DNA from: Simmondsia chinensis
Taxonomy: Eukaryota; Streptophyta; Magnoliopsida; Caryophyllales; Simmondsiaceae
Length of the DNA stretch: 64,000 nucleotides
Direction of reading: 5' to 3'
Assembly: GCA_018398585.1 (NCBI GenBank)
Contig: JAGTTD010000007.1
Location: forward strand, 39,212,911 to 39,276,910
Positions 15,334-26,700 of this stretch are shown here, one piece after another. The first letter of the stretch is position 1, and each line of letters begins with the position of its first letter. The position numbers and the translations under genes were made by a program. The notes beneath the pieces are model-generated. The model was not told where the DNA came from and did no database searches. It saw nothing but the letters and a program-made list of their open reading frames with translations.

Positions 15334-16560
15334 TTATGTGCGACCCACCACGTTCCCGCTGCGTCTCTTGCTGCGGTAATACTGTCTGTATGTCATTACC
15401 TTCCGTTGGCCTAAGCCTTGGCACGGGAAGCTCAAGGTAGGAATCCTTGACAGTGGCTTCAATGCTCGTAACTTGCGGCTTGTCCTTAGATTGTGGTGAC
15501 TCAAGGAACAGGGTGTCACCTTCGGATGCTTCAAGCACCACGGTTTCCTTTGCCACCCATACTTATGGCTCATGTACTTCCTCAACCAAGGGAGGCTCTT
15601 CCGGTTCATCCTCAACGTCAACGGCCCGTTCTTGGGAGATTGGTTTGTCCGGCGTAGATAGGGCATCACTAATCCCCAATTCTTGTGGTTTGTCAATGTG
15701 GAGTACAACCGGTTGCTGATGTTGGAGATCTTGCGGTTCCAAAGTGAATTTTGACTCTTCCGGTTTCGGTTCTCTTGGTCCCTCATTTGATTAAGACCCT
15801 TAGACTTTTCTACCAAGTGACTAGGCAATTGAGGTTGAGTAGGATTAATCTCTTCTCTTAAACGGTCAACACGTTTGGCTAAAGACTCGAGGCTAGCCCG
15901 TAACTCCTTTTGTCTACTTGCAAATGAATCTACGGACTCACTCACATCATGGGTCAAGATTTCCGACCTCTCTACCCTTTCCCTTATGGCTACATTACTC
16001 CCGGTTGTGGATTCAAAAGTATGGAACTTATCAATACTTTCTTTAGGAGGCGTCAAGATTTCAATGTCTACTAGTCCACAACAATGGTCATAAACATTTC
16101 GTCCATGTAGCCCTTGGCGTGCACTTTTAGCTTCCTCCCAAGAAGTGTATTTTACATGTGCTTCCACTTTTATGGACAAAGTCGAGATGATGACAATTTC
16201 TTCAACGACACCATAGATAGAAAAGACTCGGTTGAGAACATCCTTTGTAATGGGATAAAGAAGACCCGTTACCTTAACCAATAACGTAGAGAAAACTACG
16301 GTTGTAATCTCCCTAGGAGGCGTGGATACTTGGATGTCCATTTTACAACAATAAGTGTAGAGGTTACTTCCGTGTAAGCATCTACAAGCACTCTCGGCAT
16401 CATTTCTCGAAGTGTAAGACACATGGACTTCCACTCTAAGAGAAGTCACCAAGACATACTTTATATTTGCAATACACCCAAAAGGAGAGAAAACTCTACG
16501 AATAACATCCTCGGTAATGGGATAAAGGGTCTCGATTACCTTAACAATTAACGTGGCCAT
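15334..16560 (-). CDS. TE-encoded ORF with two PTB-type RNA-recognition motifs (degenerate 3' half)
   Basis: A 408-codon ORF. Residues about 1-90 and 92-175 are two related RRM-like repeats: LIVKVIETLYPITEDV / LLVKVTGLLYPITKDV (beta1 and helix 1), RRVFSPFG / NRVFSIYG, and LHGSNLYTYCC / LHGRNVYDHCC before a DIQV / DIEI strand. LYPIT, VFSPxG and LxGRNIYDGCC-like motifs are those I know from the second RRM of plant polypyrimidine-tract-binding proteins. Residues about 195-250 are heptad-like and charged (SFASRQKELRASLESLAKRV), a possible coiled coil. After about residue 255 the sensible reading moves to another frame (open 15556-14534), which continues with acidic, Pro-rich text after an in-frame stop near 15562, so the gene is broken. 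It lies inside an LTR element and is probably the element's only protein. Confidence 0.65.
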   Translation of the reverse strand: MATLIVKVIETLYPITEDVIRRVFSPFGCIANIKYVLVTSLRVEVHVSYTSRNDAESACRCLHGSNLYTYCCKMDIQVSTPPREITTVVFSTLLVKVTGLLYPITKDVLNRVFSIYGVVEEIVIISTLSIKVEAHVKYTSWEEAKSARQGLHGRNVYDHCCGLVDIEILTPPKESIDKFHTFESTTGSNVAIRERVERSEILTHDVSESVDSFASRQKELRASLESLAKRVDRLREEINPTQPQLPSHLVEKSKGLNQMRDQENRNRKSQNSLWNRKISNISNRLYSTLTNHKNWGLVMPYLRRTNQSPKNGPLTLRMNRKSLPWLRKYMSHKYGWQRKPWCLKHPKVTPCSLSHHNLRTSRKLRALKPLSRIPTLSFPCQGLGQRKVMTYRQYYRSKRRSGNVVGRT

Positions 16561-16887
16561 CTCAATGACGTTCTGGAACCATTTTCTTGAAAAGGCTCGG
16601 TTTAATCAATTATGGCAGCAACGAAAGCTTGAATTTTTGAGTTCTTGATTTTGCCCCAAATACTTCTTGACACAATTTGCACCGCAAGGATTTTTCTTGA
16701 ATTTTTTTTTATTTTTTGACTTACACGAACACTTTGTCACGATCAAGTGGTCGGTTCTTGGATCATGCTCAACGTGGCTTGGATCGCAATTCTTGCCCAC
16801 TTACTCGCAACATGCGCCTTCACTTCAATGCGGAATAGATCGTGGCCCTTGATTGCAACTGCTCTGATACCAAATTGTGACAGGGGA

Positions 16888-17919
16888 CCAAGAATTCAAA
16901 AGGCAGTTGGGTTTTGTGTCTGAAATTGTTGACTTACCACAACCAGAGCCCTGGATTCCCCTTTTGAAGTTTGAAATTGAAGACCCATAAAGGAAGAAAA
17001 CGTGAAGCTTGTGCATCCTCTGTATACTACTCATTATATTAGAGTGCAACAGCAAGTCCACTGCTTAGTCTTAGGTGACCCCATGCCCTCTTCTATTTGC
17101 CACAATCAAGCTTTGATCTTTACATATTTACTTGATGTATACAAAGTGGCTTGTATTGTATCACAAAAGGCTGGCGACGTACATTACCACTACGGAGTAG
17201 AGAAAAACAACCACTATGGAATTGGCCTAGTACCCAAAACATTGACCATCTCTTATCTAAACAAAAACCAAAAAGAAGACATCGACGAGCATTAATTATT
17301 GTTGTTTGGGTCTAGTCTAATCCAAGCTCATCATAATAACTATCTTTAAGGTCTTAGAATGCTTTTTCGGGCCAAAACCTGGACAGGGACCATAATTTGG
17401 TCCATATGATTCGTATGACTTTCCCTCTTTCATGCCCCGACTAGATTTGGGGAGAGTTTTGAGGCATCAAGATAAGGAAACCACAAGTAGTACTTGAGCA
17501 GGTTTTCAACGTATTGTCCGGGTGCAGCTGCTCAAAAGTTCCATGATTATAAAATCTAAACCAGGGATTGGGATTATGGCTGAAAACAGCAATAGATAGA
17601 TAGGATAGGAGTGACAAATTCACCCATTTGACCCCACTAAAATTTTAAATACTTGGTCATATCAGGAAAAAAGTTAATTACTCCATTCACAGCACAAACC
17701 ATTGATACATACCCAAGAAATTACTGAGTAACAAGTTCTTCAATAAAGGGTCTGAAACTAGTAACACATCAAAATAGTTAGCCAAGTTCACTAGTCACTA
17801 GGTTATCCTCGTAATACCCGTGTCCATAACTTAGAACCAGAAGTACATACCTTGACATGCACAATCTTTGCCCATGGCGCCATTTCGACCCTCAGCTGTG
17901 GTAAGTATAGGTTGAACTT
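16888..17919. other. Intergenic region, no gene recognised
   Basis: Sequence between the LTR element and the stop codon of the alpha-crystallin-domain gene. The right part should be that gene's 3' UTR. Short ORFs show no conserved motif. Confidence 0.45.
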
Positions 17920-18483
17920 TCAGAGAGGAGAAAACTGATTGCCAGATGGAGGTACACCTGGTGCCTTGTATTTCATCACAACACCCTCCAGGATGCCATC
18001 TGACCTAAAAGTAGGAGAAAATAACCGAGGGTCGACAGGGCCAGGCAATTTAAATGAGACAGTGAACGGTCCTGGTGGGCTCAACTGCACCACACTCATC
18101 TGGTACACAGTCGTCGGATTCTTCCGTGAGAGTTCCCCACCTGTTATAACTCCTTGGAGATGAACTTTACCATCGCGCTCTATCTCACAGCTTAGCTCAC
18201 CTGCATAAAGAAGTGCTGAAATGTTAATATGTTCCAAAACTCGGGACATATAGCAGTAATGCCTATGTGATCATATCACCATTTATCGCCACATCCATTA
18301 AAGCATGACAATAAGCTACTTACACTGATCCTTTTTAACACCAGGAAGTGCAACTCGAAACAAATATGCTGACTCGCTTATTCCAATGTCAACAAGGCCA
18401 ATAGGGGGGCCAGGTGTCCCTTCTCTTGCAGTACCAGTCAGAGAAACAGGAGCAGAGCATGGAGGGGCCGAATTGTCCCCCAT
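17920..18483 (-). CDS. IDM3-like: Alpha-crystallin/HSP20-like domain protein, IDM2/IDM3-like
   Basis: Two exons, 18483-18324 (160 nt) and 18200-17920 (281 nt), give 146 aa. The product has [62 protein letters not shown] and [12 protein letters not shown], a degenerate alpha-crystallin domain like plant IDM2/IDM3 (increased DNA methylation; anti-silencing factors in the nucleus that help recruit DNA demethylation). The family is recalled from memory. Relatives have a longer N-terminus. Here an in-frame TGA lies 30 nt upstream of the chosen ATG, and a good acceptor is at 18527, so more 5' exons may exist between 18530 and 20400 that I could not identify. The intron splits the codon after KKDQ. 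Confidence 0.7.
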
Positions 18484-20470
18484 ATTAGTCCCACTGAGCT
18501 CACCTCTTTCTCAGACTCGCTTCCACCTGCCAAAGAAACCAAGACATGAAATAAGCAATCAAGTCTCAGGCTTAAGCAGTACAAATACTCCCAAATACTG
18601 AATATTTATCCTTTCCAGATTAGGAACAGAACTCTTCCAAAACCCCAAAATGTCATTTACAATGTGCTTCTTCTACCGAAAGAAAGCAATCAGTTGTGAT
18701 GGCAGTCCACGTTACCAGCTCTTAGAAGAAGTTTAATGTGATTATTAACAAATAACCCAAAAAGAATGAACCTAATTCCAATCATCCATAGGCAATAATA
18801 TGATTTTCTTACTTTGAGACTCTGTAACTAGTAAGCAAAAAAAATTAAGAAGACAGTCCTTAAAAAAATTCTAGCTAGTAACAAAGGGCAAACACATTTC
18901 CGCTGCGACTAGTTTATCCAGCCCTTTTGCTAATAAGAAGCAATACTAAGACAAAAGTGCAATTAGATTCAGAGAAGAGATATGTAGCACAAAAAAATGA
19001 TATAGAAAAGAACAACGCAAATGAGCGCCTGGCCATGCAAAAGCAGACATAAGAAGACCACCATCAAATCTTGCTAGGATAATCCCAACTGTTGGATGTT
19101 TTAGCTTTCCCTAGCTTCATTATTCATCAAAAACAACATTATGGAAGACATACATTTTAAACGGGAAACAATGTACAAGGAAGGAAAATGATGAAATTAT
19201 CCACATGTTCCAAGCAGAATCATTAAGAGACCTCTGCCCACGAACTCTGCAGTATAAGTACCCGTATTTTATAGTCCATTACATAAAGCTTTAAATACTC
19301 ACAAAAACGAAAGCAAACAACAAGAAGAAGTAGGACAGAAATTTTGAAGAATCCTTTGTTTCACAGCAATTACAAGGCAGAAGGTCGAAATTTCAGCATA
19401 CAACAAACAATTATAATCACTAACTAAATCCGGTAGGAACAAGATCCTCTACCAGAGAAACTAGCTGCATTCAAACATACGTGGTGGATTGTGGCCAATA
19501 CACAACTGATTGTTCGTTAATGGAGTTAGGAGACATAGAACTGTAACGAAACCAAGTCTAAGCTAAGCACCTCCTTATTTGAACTCAAACTCAATAAATC
19601 CTAACGAGTTAAAGTTCAAGCACCAAACAGGATTTCAAACCTCAGTTCAAACACGGTCTGAAAAGATACTAGAAGGCTCGACACTTGGGCTCCACTTTGC
19701 TAATTAATCAATCGAGCTTAGTCAAGACTCAAGATTATTATTGCAACGAGCTATTCAAGTAGTAATAAGCTTGTTATAGTTGTTTAATAATTTATTGAAT
19801 GACGACCATTTGATTCTTGATAATGGTATTAATCATAAAAAAAGTATTATATGACATCAAATGGTCATCATTTAACTAGCTATTCAAACTACTAATGAGC
19901 CATTATCAAATCACTAAAAAACTCTTAACAAGCTTTTAATGACTTGTTCATTAACTTTAAAAAACTCCTTCATAAACTTATTTTAAACTACTCAAACTTG
20001 GCGCATTCATTTATTAAGCCCAGAACAAACACGAAAAAACCCTCAATGAATGTCAAAGTTTGAGACTTATCTTGTATTAAAAAAAAAAAAAAAAAAAAAA
20101 ACCCTGAATTGAACTGACAAGTCAGTGACTGGGAACGCAAAATGAAAGACAAAAATTTAGTAGCAACAGCAAGAAACATGAAAAATGAAGTCGAAAAGGG
20201 CAACCTTGAATGTACAAAATGCAAAATTGAAAGAGGAGGTGGAGCAACTTGGAGAAGTTGATGCGTATCGGCGAAAGGGAAAAAGGATGAAGCTTTTGAA
20301 AGTGAGTTGTTAGCAAACCAACTCGGGGGGCCACCGGAAGGGAAGGGGTGCGTCACTGAAATTAGGGCTTCTCTCTTTTTTGTCTTTCTGCAGGGGTATA
20401 ATAGTCATTGCAGCTCTGCAACAGTTTCAATTACCAAAACGCTGCGTATTCAGACCGGGGTAGCCGCATT
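18484..20470. other. Upstream region of the IDM3-like gene
   Basis: Probably the 5' UTR, a long 5' intron and the promoter of the minus-strand gene. It contains a run of about 24 A (20078-20101). A degenerate stretch near 19560-19990 with repeated GAGCTTAG / ACTCAAAC words resembles old hAT-MITE debris. Confidence 0.4.
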
Positions 20471-20565
20471 TCACACTGAAACGCCGAAGAGCAACTCGAA
20501 GCACCTTCTTTCTGTCCCTCCAACTCCCAACTCTCAACGACTCTCTTCCAGTCTCCGATTTCTAG

Positions 20566-20570
<5 letters not shown>

Positions 20571-20608
<38 letters not shown>
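20571..20608 (+). repeat. (CT)19 microsatellite in the CHCH gene leader
   Basis: A perfect CT dinucleotide run just downstream of CGATTTCTAGGGTTT, a typical plant leader sequence. CT runs are common in plant 5' UTRs. Confidence 0.8.
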
Positions 20609-20611
<3 letters not shown>

Positions 20612-20733
20612 AGATTGGCCTGCCTTGATCTGATTGTTCTTCATAAATTTTTCTACGACGCTGCGGGGAATTGGACGCCTGGTCTAGCTGAAGAGTGGGC
20701 TGGATAATCTCGTCTTCGACGGTACCGAAGGAG

Positions 20734-22014
20734 GTATTTTTTGTCTCCTTCAATCTATTGCCTCTTACTGTTTGTTTTCTTTTTTTTCCTTTTGGACTGC
20801 TGCGGATCATTGTAGTTTGGGTAAATTGTCCAGTGCTCCAAATCTCCTGGGTTTTCGAATTCTTAGTGTGAGGTGGTTCTTGTCATGGGCTCTCGGAGTT
20901 CTCTTGTAAGATGTCCCGGTGTGTTAATCTGAAGAGAGCCGAGGAATAATTTGACGTTCCCAAATTACGAATGATTAGCTTAAGTAAGTTTTTTCCAATA
21001 CTCAAGTTAATGATGCAGCTACTATGATAGAGCTCAATCTCTGCAAAATGTTGACTTGTTTGCTGCTGTTCTTTCACCTTTCTTCTCAAGTATTAGTTGT
21101 TGTGCGATTAAGTTCAGCATTTTCTTCTTTTTGTTTTTGATTTTTTAACTCTTCTATATAACCATGAACTGCCCACTGCATTAGGACTCCTACACATCTT
21201 TTATGTGTCTCTGTTACATGGTGCATGCTTTAAAAAAAATTTGGCTGTCTAAAATTCTTACCCAGATCAATTTCATTTTTGACCCCACAATCAGAGTCCT
21301 GTATCGTTTGCGGATTTCAGAACAACATTGCAGAAATGATTTGCATATAATCTTATGACTGATACCTAAAAGGGCTGGGACAGCCTTTCTCAACTTGAAC
21401 GTATACAGAAGCTATCTGAAGACAAGGAGGGGGGAATTAAAAAAAAAAAAAAAAAAAACCCTGCATTATTGACTAGATAGGTGATATCAGTCCTTTGCTT
21501 GGCTGATCTTTCTTTTTTCATTTAAGTTTTAGCACTTGTTCAAATTTTGTACGTTTCATGTGTTCATATGACGTTTAACACTTTAGGATCGGTTCTAGTT
21601 GAGATAACCCATGTAAATGACTAGCATTTATTTCAGTCCAGGCTTAGAGTCCTGTTCTGTTGAACAGGTCTGCCAACTCTCCCTTTCAAATTGTTGGTGT
21701 TGTTGCATGCGTTTCTCTGTGTTATTACTTGCGCAAAATTATGCTTCTCTGCGCTGTATAATATGGCATTCATATCGATTCCGGTGACTTAGTGTTCATT
21801 TATGGCGTCTACTGGTGAACAAATAGTAAGAGATTAGTGCAAAATCAGGAAAAATTGAGTTGTATCGCCCTTTTCCATATGCCAGTGGGTTACTTTTTTA
21901 TGGTATACTTTCATTCCAATGTGTGATTACAGTTGATTTTGCAGAGAGTACCTTCACATGCTGTAATTGTTCAGTATATCTGACTAATTCTTTCTAATGT
22001 TGAAATGTTTTCAG
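20734..22014 (+). other. Probable 5'-UTR intron of the CHCH gene
   Basis: A GAG|GTATTT donor at 20734 and a TTTTCAG acceptor ending at 22014 bracket a T-rich 1281-bp stretch with no coding potential. The acceptor lies 24 bp before the ATG. The upstream non-coding exon would run from somewhere near 20470 to 20733. Confidence 0.6.
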
Positions 22015-22038
22015 GCAAGAGTTGTTGGTTACTGTATA

Positions 22039-22575
22039 ATGGGTGAAGCATTTACAGTGCAGATGAGCCGGGCGTTGGTCAATCAACTGACGGAGCATGG
22101 TGCAAAGCAGAAGAAGAATACGAAGAGATCTAAACAAAAGTTACCTCGGGAGCCCCAGGGGCCACAGCCGAAGGTACATCAGAGGAAGCTAAATTCTGAT
22201 GCTTCTCAAACACAGCAGGGAGCTTCTCCTGCAGGATGGCCAATTCAACCGCCTCTATTCTTGCCTGTGCCCCCACCTTCACAGTCTGCAGATCCGAAGT
22301 TGGAGGCTATTCGATCCGTTTTAAGGGAGAGTGAGAAGGTTTTGGAAAAGCTGGAGAAGCAGGAAGGGCAAATGTTGAAGGAAGTGACACAGAGAGCGAA
22401 GGAGCTCCATGAAAAGGAGTTCAACCTTCCATATGAAAAGCCAATGCCATGTGTAGCAGAGAAAGATGCGTGCTTGGCCTGCTACAAGGAGCACGCTAAG
22501 GATCCCCTTAAATGCGCTGGCATGGTCAGAAGTTTCCAGGACTGTGTCCGCAGGGCAAGGCAACAGGTAGATTGA
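22039..22575 (+). CDS. Twin-CX9C (CHCH) protein, possible plant MIC19 (MICOS subunit)
   Basis: A single coding exon of 178 aa, starting at the first ATG after the splice acceptor. The N-terminal half is basic, then Pro/Gln-rich (about residues 25-95). A predicted helix or coiled coil follows (KLEAIRSVLRESEKVLEKLE). The C-terminal CHCH domain has cysteines spaced C-x9-C-x10-C-x9-C (CVAEKDACLAC ... CAGMVRSFQDC). That spacing is the one I recall from CHCHD3/MIC19, a peripheral inner-membrane MICOS subunit held by two disulphides made by MIA40. An extra Cys inside the first CX9C is unusual. MIC19 identity is inference; CHCH membership is visible. Confidence 0.75.
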   Translation: MGEAFTVQMSRALVNQLTEHGAKQKKNTKRSKQKLPREPQGPQPKVHQRKLNSDASQTQQGASPAGWPIQPPLFLPVPPPSQSADPKLEAIRSVLRESEKVLEKLEKQEGQMLKEVTQRAKELHEKEFNLPYEKPMPCVAEKDACLACYKEHAKDPLKCAGMVRSFQDCVRRARQQVD

Positions 22576-23769
22576 CCAGCTCAGCAAGTTTCCGAGCTAC
22601 AATATCTGTACTCGCACATGTAGGAGACATTTGGCGTATGGCAAAAGTGCAGAGTTAGTACATATGATGACTGAATTTTCACTTTCGGACATGATGTTGC
22701 TTTACAAACTCTGAATGTCCAAAGTCTATTGCTGCCGTGAGAGACAGGACCAGGAAGCGAAGTATGCCCTTTGAGTTATTTATTTGTTTGTTAACATGAA
22801 ATGCATCATAAGCTTTTGTTTTTGCTGTTTGATATGGAAGCTATGCAGTGTGAGCTTTTATTCTTTTATTTTATTTTTATTTTTTTTGTTGGAATGGGGA
22901 ATTGGAAGGGTATGTATGCGGTCATTGAACGTCCCAAGTATGCATCACCCTTTTTTTTTTTGGTGAACCAAGTGTGCATCACTGGGTGTTGCCCAGCTTT
23001 AAATGGTATACCCTGAGCCCCCTCTTTGGTAACAGGGAGAGCATATAGAGTGGAGTGTGAAAAGGATAATATTATTGTTAAGATAATAGCGTTATTTTCA
23101 AAGTAATTTTATCACTATTATCCTTTACAAGTCATATTATTGCATAACAATTAACAATTATTGCTTCAATAATATGTTATATGATAAGCTTTGCTTGTTT
23201 GTTAAATTGAAAATGGCTTTGGATATAAGCAGCCACCAATAATCAAGCCAGCTCACTTGAATGATGATTTATTGTTCGTAAAATAGTGCTCCACCGCGTC
23301 CTGAGGCCATTCAGCCATACCAGTGTAAGTTTAAGGAAGGAAAAAATATGACCCAGGTACCTTGTGACAAGTCCAGCCCGCATAGAAATGCAATGAAAGA
23401 GGGGCACGAAACACGTTTACACTTGTCTTCTAAATTAAATCAAATGTCATGTCACAATCAGCACCAACATGCACAATGAATAAACAGGAGCTGCGTGGAA
23501 CAAGAACTAAAAAGGCCCAAATCTAAATATTAATTACTAGTAGAGTACTAATCTAACGCCTCTTATCTCCTAAAAGCGTAGCCTAAACATCTCTCACTTT
23601 TCAACTACAAAGCACATACATCTGTCTTCAATACCGATCTCCTGCCAAATATGAACGCAGGGACTTCTTCATCCAGGACAAGGGAGAATGTTAAATGTAG
23701 CGCTCTTCATCCTCTGAAAAAGTAGTCCAACACAAACATGAGCAGAGAAAGCAAAAGCCCCCGTAAGTG
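22576..23769. other. Convergent 3' region between the CHCH and AHL genes
   Basis: Holds the 3' UTRs of both genes. Between 23055 and 23215 there are nested AT-rich palindromes (AAAGGATAATA with TATTATCCTTT; CATATTATTG with CAATAATATG) that could be an old MITE. No duplication flanking it was found. Confidence 0.4.
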
Positions 23770-26700
23770 CTACTTCCATGGCATGCCAAACATCCCGAGT
23801 GGGGTAGCGGTGTTGTTGCAGGCTCCTGTGCTCTGGTTGAGTGGGCTCCCATCTCCACCTGAGGATCCACTGAGGGTCCCGTGAGATGGCGGACTGCTTG
23901 CCCCTGTCCCTCCACTGTCAGGGCCAGTCTTGTGGGTTGCGGACTGAGGTTCCATCTCATGAGCTGCCTTGTCATCTTTCTTTTTCCCTGGCATAAAACT
24001 ACCCGCAACGACCTGCCATTTTATGCCACACCAGCTCAATAAACTACCATTCAGCATAAATTCACATCCTTTCTTTTCTTTCATTGATTAGGCGACAAGC
24101 AAACTGCTTATAATTCCTTTTCCCCTTTCTTCTTTCTTTCTGGGGAAGGAGATTATAAGCTATCCTCCTCCATATGCAAAATGTAATCTACTACTATCCC
24201 AGCTTTCCTAAAGCAGACAAGGAGTATTAATTTATAGTGCAACTTTGCCTGAATATTAATTGATGAAAAATGACAAGTGGGGTTGTTCCATGGTTAAGAA
24301 TGATTATGTGCTCCGGTAGGATTGTTTCTCTACTGAAGGCTATCAAACAATGGTTGAAAATACTTTGCCTGAATATTTAATGATAGTCGAAAGCAAAAGC
24401 ATTATGGCAGCATTGCATTCCCAGAGGTAATGTGTCCATAAAAAGGAATGTTCTAGGAATCCGAGCTACCTGAACAGGGGTTGCAGCTATTAAAGGACCA
24501 GCCACTCCTCCTCCCAAGACACGACCATCTGGACCAGCTAACGACACACTCAACCCCCCTGCCCTACTCCGCTGACCACCAATATCTGACACCAAAAAGG
24601 AACCAGAGAGCGATAAAATCTCAAACCGTCCCTGCCATCAATAATATAGAATTGGTAAAAGCATATTGGCAAAATGAAAAGCACATGTAAAAGAAACAGG
24701 CCCGGAATTCAGTAACATTTACTTATTCAGGAGTACCCCTTAAAGCATGAGATTCTGAGAAGCTATATATCCACCATCCAGGCATGTACAGTAACAGTCA
24801 TACAATGGATGTAGATGTCGATATTTACAAAGGCAAGCACATTATTCGACCAAACATGTAAACAACCACTATACATATCCTGGAAGGTAACTGAAGAAAC
24901 CGGAATCAGCATGATGAGCCAATGCTGATCTAATATTTCATAAACATCAAAATCAATTGCTTCTATATTTTTCTGTTTTCTCCTTTGTATTTCATCTTTA
25001 TTACGAACAACCAACACCTAGTGCCTCAGAGGCTCTCGCCGTGGCAGGGTCTTGGGAAGTCAAGATGTACGCAGCCTTACTTACCCCTACAGGGTGCCAC
25101 CCGTTATGATAAAACAAAATTTTTGAAAATTGACCCGTTGCCTGTTGCTTATTTGCTATTTTGTACAAGAAAAGAATCCTGCTCGTGCTTAATTTAATTC
25201 ACTAATTCATGGGAAGATACTAACTTTTGTATTCCCATCACCTACTCTTACGCCTCATTGGAGGATAAAGCCGTTATAAGCTCAACAAACACACAGAAGT
25301 TGGAGATCAGTCGCACAGCACTGAACTATAGTCCATCAAAAACAAAGTACTTAAGACAAGAAAAAACATTTAAATGCTGCTTAGAAAGTTGACGCATTTA
25401 TCAGCTTCTCATTTCAGACATATAACTGTGTACAAAGCCTATATCTTTATTTATACTTGCTTCTGAAAGATCACACGGGGACAATTTGTTCCTCCCCTTA
25501 CTTAAACTTAAAAAAATAAATAAATAAAAAAGCAAACAGAATCATGATCCTTTTTTATGAATGTCTACAAATGTTTCACATTCAATTCACATGGTGATGC
25601 GAAAATTTTGAATTGTACATCAAATAAGACGTTAGGATAAATTAGTCACTGCCTTTCCCTGGATTACTAGCAGATTACTTCCATGAAATTGAAACTTTTT
25701 CTCCTTTTCATGAAGGGTGAAGGGGAAAATGGAAGCTAAATACATCTGTAGACATGCTCCATAGTTTCACAGAATCGTAAAATTATGCTCCTGGATGCTC
25801 ATAGGACCTCTAACTCAGTCAAATTTCAATATCACCTATCCAGAGGCTTCGTAATAACTGATGGACACTAATTCTTGCAGCTATCAGATTTAGAGGTATA
25901 TATCCTACAGAAAGACTAAAATCATTACAGACCTCATAAGATACGGCGCCACCAGATGTGGCTGCTTGACGGAGAGTAACATTGGAGATGGCCCCATTTG
26001 CAGAGAGTATGCATATGGCCCTTGGGCCATTTTGAGAGAACGACATGACCATGGAGGCAATGTCCTGAAAAGCAAGGAAACAAGATTAGCAGAATAAAGA
26101 TTAGCCAACCCAACTATGCTTTGGAATATTTAAGCATTATCAGGCAAGGACAAAATTTTCTAGGCCCATATCCGTCCAGCAACTCTAAAGATCCACAGGT
26201 GCAAATATATTAATCCAACATCATTGACGCCTCACTCATTATCAAAAGTGATCCAAAAGGTTATGCTGGGTACAACAACCAATTACAAACCCAAGTATAT
26301 GTGAGCATAACCTTGAATACAGGAGCAAACACAAATGTTCTAGGGAACAAAGGCTATAGATAAATTCACCCAAAACTTGTTACTCAAAAACTGTGATAAA
26401 CTGTGATAAACCAAAGGATATCTGCATACCCTTGAATGCGGAAGTAAACACAAATGTCTTGAGGGGCAAAGGGTCATCACATAGAAGGAATCATCACAAA
26501 ATTTGTTGCTAAAAATCTACATCATCTGAGACTGCATCCCTGGGAGTGAATTTACCATTTCCAAAGAGTGTTGGAACAGATCATATACTCATCCAGATAC
26601 ACAGAACTTGCCATGAAAGATATTTTACATGTTTAGGTATCCAAGAAAAGGGGTCAGCATGACGATATCCACACATTTATAAATTGTACATAAATATCAG

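Larger units (their letters stand above)
14172..16882 (-). mobile_element. Non-autonomous Ty3/gypsy-related LTR element carrying PTB-like RRMs
   Basis: Read on the minus strand. A primer-binding site TGGTATCAGAGC (initiator tRNA-Met type) lies at 16872-16861, a 3' polypurine stretch (AAGGGGGCGGGA) ends at 14918, and one LTR of about 746 bp follows at 14917-14172, from TGTCATGG to TTGTGACA. A 5-bp direct repeat (plus-strand GGGGA) flanks the whole unit at 14167-14171 and 16883-16887. Where the 5' LTR should be, only TGTCACA remains before the PBS, as if almost all of it was deleted. The end GAGGACAAGGATGAA before the PPT resembles the end of the intact gypsy element at 51872-51890. No protease, RT, RNase H or integrase is present; the 2-kb interior encodes the RRM ORF described separately. 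Confidence 0.7.

Noticed and set aside
14534..15556. A separate 340-aa gene
   Set aside because: It is the shifted continuation of the RRM-element ORF plus LTR sequence; the Cys/Pro-rich end is translated LTR repeat.
16606..16800. Small Cys/Lys-rich protein gene (64 aa)
   Set aside because: It lies in the untranslated leader of the LTR element between PBS and RRM ORF; no homology is recognised and it could be chance.
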